A DNA stretch of 64,000 nucleotides, taken from Paenibacillus sp. HGH0039 (GTDB lineage: Bacteria; Bacillota; Bacilli; Paenibacillales; NBRC-103111). A program made the position numbers and the translations under genes. The stretch lies in NCBI RefSeq assembly GCF_000411255.1, contig NZ_KE150412.1, positions 301,609 to 365,608 on the forward strand, given 5' to 3'. Shown in pieces: positions 60,930 through 64,000 of the stretch (positions are counted from its first letter, which is position 1; each line of letters starts with the position of its first letter). The notes below the pieces were generated by a model. That model was not told the DNA's origin. It worked only from the letters and a program-made list of their open reading frames with translations, and did not search any database.

Positions 60930-60968
60930 AAAAAAAAGAAGAACCTGAGAAAGGTTCTTCTTTTATAA
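60930..60968. terminator. Bidirectional rho-independent terminator
   Basis: AAGAAGAACC and GGTTCTTCTT form a 10-bp stem with a short loop. T-rich stretches follow on both strands. It ends the pseudogene transcript and the convergent gene at 60963-61427. Confidence 0.75.
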
Positions 60969-61427
60969 GTTGATGTCTTGCTCCTTTGATTGAATAAAAT
61001 AAATATTCCCATCATCGGACTTATAATAGCCGACATTGAATTGTTCAAGATCAATTAAATCTTTAAACGTATTCGGTAACTTATAATGCCAATCTATTGA
61101 TTCAAGCTTATGGGGAAAATTGTCACCGTTCGGATTGGGTGTATGAATATAAACGGCATCCAAACCCGCGTCTTGTTCATGAATGCAGATCCAGCTTTGA
61201 GAAGGTTTTTCAATTCGTTCCAGTCTCTTTAATAAAATATGGTACAGCGCAAGATGGACTTTAATATGTTCTCTTCTCAGCTTTAAGCTATGTTCTCCAA
61301 TCCCGTAAAAATCAAGATGGAAATGCCAAAAATCAAACCAAGATTCGTTATCCGGTTCTAAATAAAAGGAGTTAACCTTCTTCCATAAATTACGGAAGTA
61401 TCTTTTCTTTCCCCGAAATTTTTTCAT
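60963..61427 (-). CDS. Protein of unknown function, 154 residues, AT-rich
   Basis: The product is rich in aromatic and charged residues, with a basic N-terminus (MKKFRGKKRYFRNLWKKV), a Trp/His/Phe-rich segment (NESWFDFWHFHLDFYGIG), a helical middle and a C-terminal sheet (NVGYYKSDDGNIYFIQS). It has no signal peptide or membrane helix. Composition is AT-richer than the neighbours, suggesting transfer. The RBS GGAGA and start ATG lie in a 17-bp direct repeat, so a second, out-of-frame RBS-ATG pair stands just upstream. Small cytoplasmic proteins of this kind include toxin immunity proteins, but I do not recognise the family. Confidence 0.75.
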   Translation of the reverse strand: MKKFRGKKRYFRNLWKKVNSFYLEPDNESWFDFWHFHLDFYGIGEHSLKLRREHIKVHLALYHILLKRLERIEKPSQSWICIHEQDAGLDAVYIHTPNPNGDNFPHKLESIDWHYKLPNTFKDLIDLEQFNVGYYKSDDGNIYFIQSKEQDINL

Positions 61428-61458
61428 ATTGAATCTCCATTTTCATATTGAATCTCTA
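61421..61458. repeat. Direct repeat covering RBS and start codon
   Basis: TTTTCATATTGAATCTC occurs at 61421-61437 and 61440-61456, a 19-base period. On the minus strand each copy holds a GAGATTCAATATG start region. Only the copy nearer the gene is in frame. Confidence 0.85.
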
Positions 61459-61473
61459 TACTGGATATATCGT

Positions 61474-63315
61474 TCAAGACAAAGCCGCGGCTCCTTTATT
61501 GAACCAGATATGATAAAAATCGACCCACCCGTAAGAGTTGATTCTCACTCCGCGGACGGATTGGTGGAAGGCCGTGTTCGTCGTTTTATGAACGAGGAAC
61601 AAAATCGCGTGGGTCTGACGAATCCACCGTTCGAGCTGCGCAAATCTCTCCCTCCGCGCCGCCTCGCCCGGCTCGCGCAAAATCGCGGCCGTCTCCCGGA
61701 AGACGACCTCTTCCGTCGCGCGGTCCCACAAGGCGGCAAAAAAATTGTTCTGAAGATAGACTTCCAGCTCGCGTACCTCGTCGCCTCCCAGAACAATTCC
61801 GTAAAGCTGGCAGTCGTAGCGCTGCAGCGAAGCACGGTCCGACCATTCCTCCGCGTTCCGGACCCGGATTTCAATGCAAACGCCGAACGTACGGGCGCGT
61901 GCCTGAATCCAGCAGGCGTCTTCTTCGTGATGGGAATACGTGACGAGCTCCAGTACCTCTCCGGCATATCCGCTTTTCTCCAGCAGCGCCATAATTTCAG
62001 ATCGGCTCTTGACGGGATAGAACGCTCCCTCCCTCTTCCCCATATCTTCCTGCGGATGGAAGCCTCCGGCGGGACATAATCTTTCGCCTTTCAGATCGGC
62101 GATCAGCGCTTCACGGTCGAGAATATGATGAAACGCTTCCCGGAACAAAGGATGATTGTGGGGGCCGTTTTTACGTTGGTTGAAGACGAGCATACTGCTG
62201 CAGCTGAACATCGTTTCCATGTTCCGCCATCCCCTTCCTCCGCTGACCAGAGCCTCCCGCCTCGCGCCGGATGTCTCTCCGTGGGACGTCATGATGGACG
62301 TCCAGTCGGGCTCTTTCAACCGTCCGGATTCCTCTCGCGGAAAAATGAGCACTTCCACGCGGTCCAAATGGGCCCGGCCCCGGAAGTGAGCGGGGAAAGC
62401 TTCCAGCACGCATCTACCCTCATTGCGGCATTCGACCCGAAAAGGCCCTGTGCCTACGGGCATCTCCCCAAATGCGGCCTCGTCCCGGCGCACAACATCC
62501 TCCGGTACGATTGCGGCCGCGATCGTACACAAAAATCTCAGGAACAAGTAATTCGGTTCCCTTAGCCGGATGACGACCGTCTTCCAGTCGGGAGCGTCCA
62601 TCCGCTCAATGTCCCGGAACATCCACCCGCTGTCATAACGGCCTTGATCGTGCCTGAGACGATTTAGCGTAAACATCACATCTTCCGCCGTAAGTTCCCG
62701 GCCGTGATGGAACAGAATGTTTTTTCTCAAATAAAAGGTCCACTCTCTGGCGTCCGCACTGCTTTCCCAGGAATGCGCTATGCAGGGAATAACGAGCCGC
62801 TGCTCTTCGTCATATTCGACGAGGGTATTAAACAACTGCCGGGCCATATGACAGTCGAAAGCATAGTAGACAAGTCCGGGGTCCAGCGTCGTAATCGAGC
62901 GGAAAACGGGCATACAAAGCGTCTCCTGCGGAGAATCCGGCACTCCTGCCGTCGAGAAACCGATGCCTTCGGAAATCCAGTCCATAAACCGGTCCTTGAC
63001 GGCGGGACCGCCGAACCGGTTCATCAGCTCCATCGCTTCATGAACCTCCCCCTGCTCCGTGCGCCGGCGGACTTCCTCCAGCAGAAGCTCGTCGGAATCC
63101 AGCACGAGGGTCAGCTTCGATTTGTTGCCGCGGCCCCTGCCGGGCTGCCAATCTATCCATCCCTGCTCACACAGTGTGCGGACGATCAGCTTCACGTAGC
63201 GGGGCGTACAGTGCCAGATACCGGCCAGCTCGTCGACCGTAACGGGAAAAGGCTTCTGATGCTCCCGGTCTCTGAAAAACAGCCGGAGTTCCAAAAAAGG
63301 CAGCACGGTCTGCAT
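61474..63315 (-). CDS. SgrR-type transcriptional regulator (HTH plus solute-binding domain)
   Basis: The 613-residue protein has an N-terminal winged HTH (about 1-115: VTVDELAGIWHCTPRYVKLIVRTLCEQGWIDWQPGRGRGNKSKLTL), then a family 5 extracellular-solute-binding-like domain (about 160-600: EWTFYLRKNILFHHGRELTAEDVMFTLNRL, VGTGPFRV). It lacks a signal peptide, so the binding domain serves as an intracellular ligand sensor, as in E. coli SgrR. A divergent MFS gene follows, which is the usual arrangement: SgrR-like regulators commonly control a neighbouring sugar or drug exporter. The start ATG lacks a strong RBS. Confidence 0.9.
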   Translation of the reverse strand: MQTVLPFLELRLFFRDREHQKPFPVTVDELAGIWHCTPRYVKLIVRTLCEQGWIDWQPGRGRGNKSKLTLVLDSDELLLEEVRRRTEQGEVHEAMELMNRFGGPAVKDRFMDWISEGIGFSTAGVPDSPQETLCMPVFRSITTLDPGLVYYAFDCHMARQLFNTLVEYDEEQRLVIPCIAHSWESSADAREWTFYLRKNILFHHGRELTAEDVMFTLNRLRHDQGRYDSGWMFRDIERMDAPDWKTVVIRLREPNYLFLRFLCTIAAAIVPEDVVRRDEAAFGEMPVGTGPFRVECRNEGRCVLEAFPAHFRGRAHLDRVEVLIFPREESGRLKEPDWTSIMTSHGETSGARREALVSGGRGWRNMETMFSCSSMLVFNQRKNGPHNHPLFREAFHHILDREALIADLKGERLCPAGGFHPQEDMGKREGAFYPVKSRSEIMALLEKSGYAGEVLELVTYSHHEEDACWIQARARTFGVCIEIRVRNAEEWSDRASLQRYDCQLYGIVLGGDEVRELEVYLQNNFFAALWDRATEEVVFRETAAILREPGEAARRERFAQLERWIRQTHAILFLVHKTTNTAFHQSVRGVRINSYGWVDFYHIWFNKGAAALS

Positions 63316-63440
63316 GTTTTCGTTCCTCCGTTTCGATAAATCCGTTATAAAAGGTGAACTGATTCCATCAAATCATACACTTTTCATCCCCTTTTGTGTA
63401 GCTATACTGAACATAACGACAAAAAAGAAGGGTGATACTC

Positions 63441-64000
63441 ATGAAAGCGAAAACGACAAAACGATTCCGTATTCCCTCCTTTCACCCCGTCGCCTGGGGA
63501 GTCATTATCGGGACTTTCCTGTCCCGGACAGGTTTTTTTATGACGATTCCGTTTCTCGGCATTTATCTGGGCAAGGTCAAAGGCATTGATCCCGCGACGA
63601 TCGGAGCCATTCTCGCGGTAAGCTTGTTCGTGGGCACGCTGGGCAGTTTTGCCGGAGGCGCGCTGTCCGACCGCCTGGGCCGTTATCCCGTGATGATTGC
63701 GTCGATGGCGGCCTGGAGTCTGGTGTTTATCGGCTTCGCCTTCGCCGATGCGACCTGGCTGTTTTTTGTCCTAAGCGCTTTAAACGGGCTGTTCCGGAAC
63801 GTGTTCGAACCTGCTGCGCGTGCCCTGCTGGCCGATGTGACTCCGGCCGAAAGCCGCGCGGAGGTGTTTAACGCACGCTATTTCGCCATCAATATCGGCG
63901 GTGCCGTCGGGCCATTGATCGGTCTGAAGCTGGGTGTCGGAGGCACGTCGTCCCTGCTGCCTTTTCTGGTCAGCGCCGCTATCTACGCCGTCTATGCCGC
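63441..64000 (+). CDS. MFS transporter (partial, 3' end outside window)
   Basis: From the ATG at 63441 (RBS AAGAAGGGTG) the frame stays open to the edge, giving 186 residues or about five to six membrane helices. The signature loop GALSDRLGRYPVMI lies between helices 2 and 3, and helix 5 is preceded by DVTPAESRAEVFNARYFAINIGGAVGP, typical of the MdtH/YttB-like group. It is divergent from the SgrR-type gene and probably controlled by it. A weak TTTTCA-16-TATACT promoter lies 40 bases upstream. Confidence 0.92.
   Translation, partial: MKAKTTKRFRIPSFHPVAWGVIIGTFLSRTGFFMTIPFLGIYLGKVKGIDPATIGAILAVSLFVGTLGSFAGGALSDRLGRYPVMIASMAAWSLVFIGFAFADATWLFFVLSALNGLFRNVFEPAARALLADVTPAESRAEVFNARYFAINIGGAVGPLIGLKLGVGGTSSLLPFLVSAAIYAVYA

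Noticed and set aside
1-64000. CRISPR array, rRNA operon, complete insertion sequence or prophage
   Set aside because: No regularly spaced repeats, rRNA-like sequence, intact transposase or phage structural gene was seen.

Overview
The window looks like chromosomal DNA of a high-GC member of the Paenibacillaceae, most likely Paenibacillus. The reasons are Firmicutes-style ribosome binding sites, a bacillibactin-type dhb operon under Fur boxes, a lipopeptide-type NRPS, YesN/AraC response regulators, maltodextrin import with a cytoplasmic GH13 enzyme, and a fused DhaK-DhaL kinase. This genus assignment is inference. No rRNA, tRNA, CRISPR array or intact insertion sequence was seen.

Layout. (1) 1-6113: the 5' part of a large NRPS gene on the minus strand, running off the left edge: C-A-PCP-E-C-(A). 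Its A1 pocket residues suggest diaminobutyrate or ornithine. (2) 6114-12750: an AT-rich regulatory gap with paired palindromes, a secreted protein, a TetR/hydrolase/SnoaL operon with a visible operator, an aminoglycoside 6-adenylyltransferase-like gene, and a water-forming NADH oxidase behind two Rex-like sites. (3) 12961-22921: a maltodextrin locus (MalE, MalF, MalG, GH13, LacI, two paralogous esterase-like hydrolases, a small secreted protein) with a shared LacI-type operator. (4) 22997-30317: RidA, an ABC exporter under MarR-type boxes, an orphan YesN-type regulator with a sugar-binding lipoprotein, and an AT-richer patch with OsmC and an Rpn-family remnant. (5) 30318-35829: a three-gene two-component system with a TolB-like lipoprotein, an MFS exporter and its MarR regulator.

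(6) 35959-55064 is an iron island. Five Fur boxes frame two AraC regulators fused to siderophore-binding domains, two siderophore-binding lipoproteins, and the besA-dhbA-dhbC-dhbE-dhbB-dhbF-mbtH operon. DhbA, DhbC and DhbB make 2,3-dihydroxybenzoate and carry it. DhbE activates it. DhbF couples it to a small residue (Gly or Ala) and Thr and cyclises the trimer. BesA hydrolyses the imported ferric trilactone. No siderophore permease or ATPase lies in the window.

(7) 55095-64000: a WG-repeat protein, dihydroxyacetone kinase, an AHSA1-like protein, a decayed aminoglycoside phosphotransferase pseudogene, an unknown protein with a duplicated start region, an SgrR-type regulator, and a divergent MFS gene cut by the right edge. 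The strongest leads are the lipopeptide NRPS, the altered first specificity pocket of DhbF, the four identical MarR boxes linking two exporters, and the paired esterases in the maltodextrin operon.
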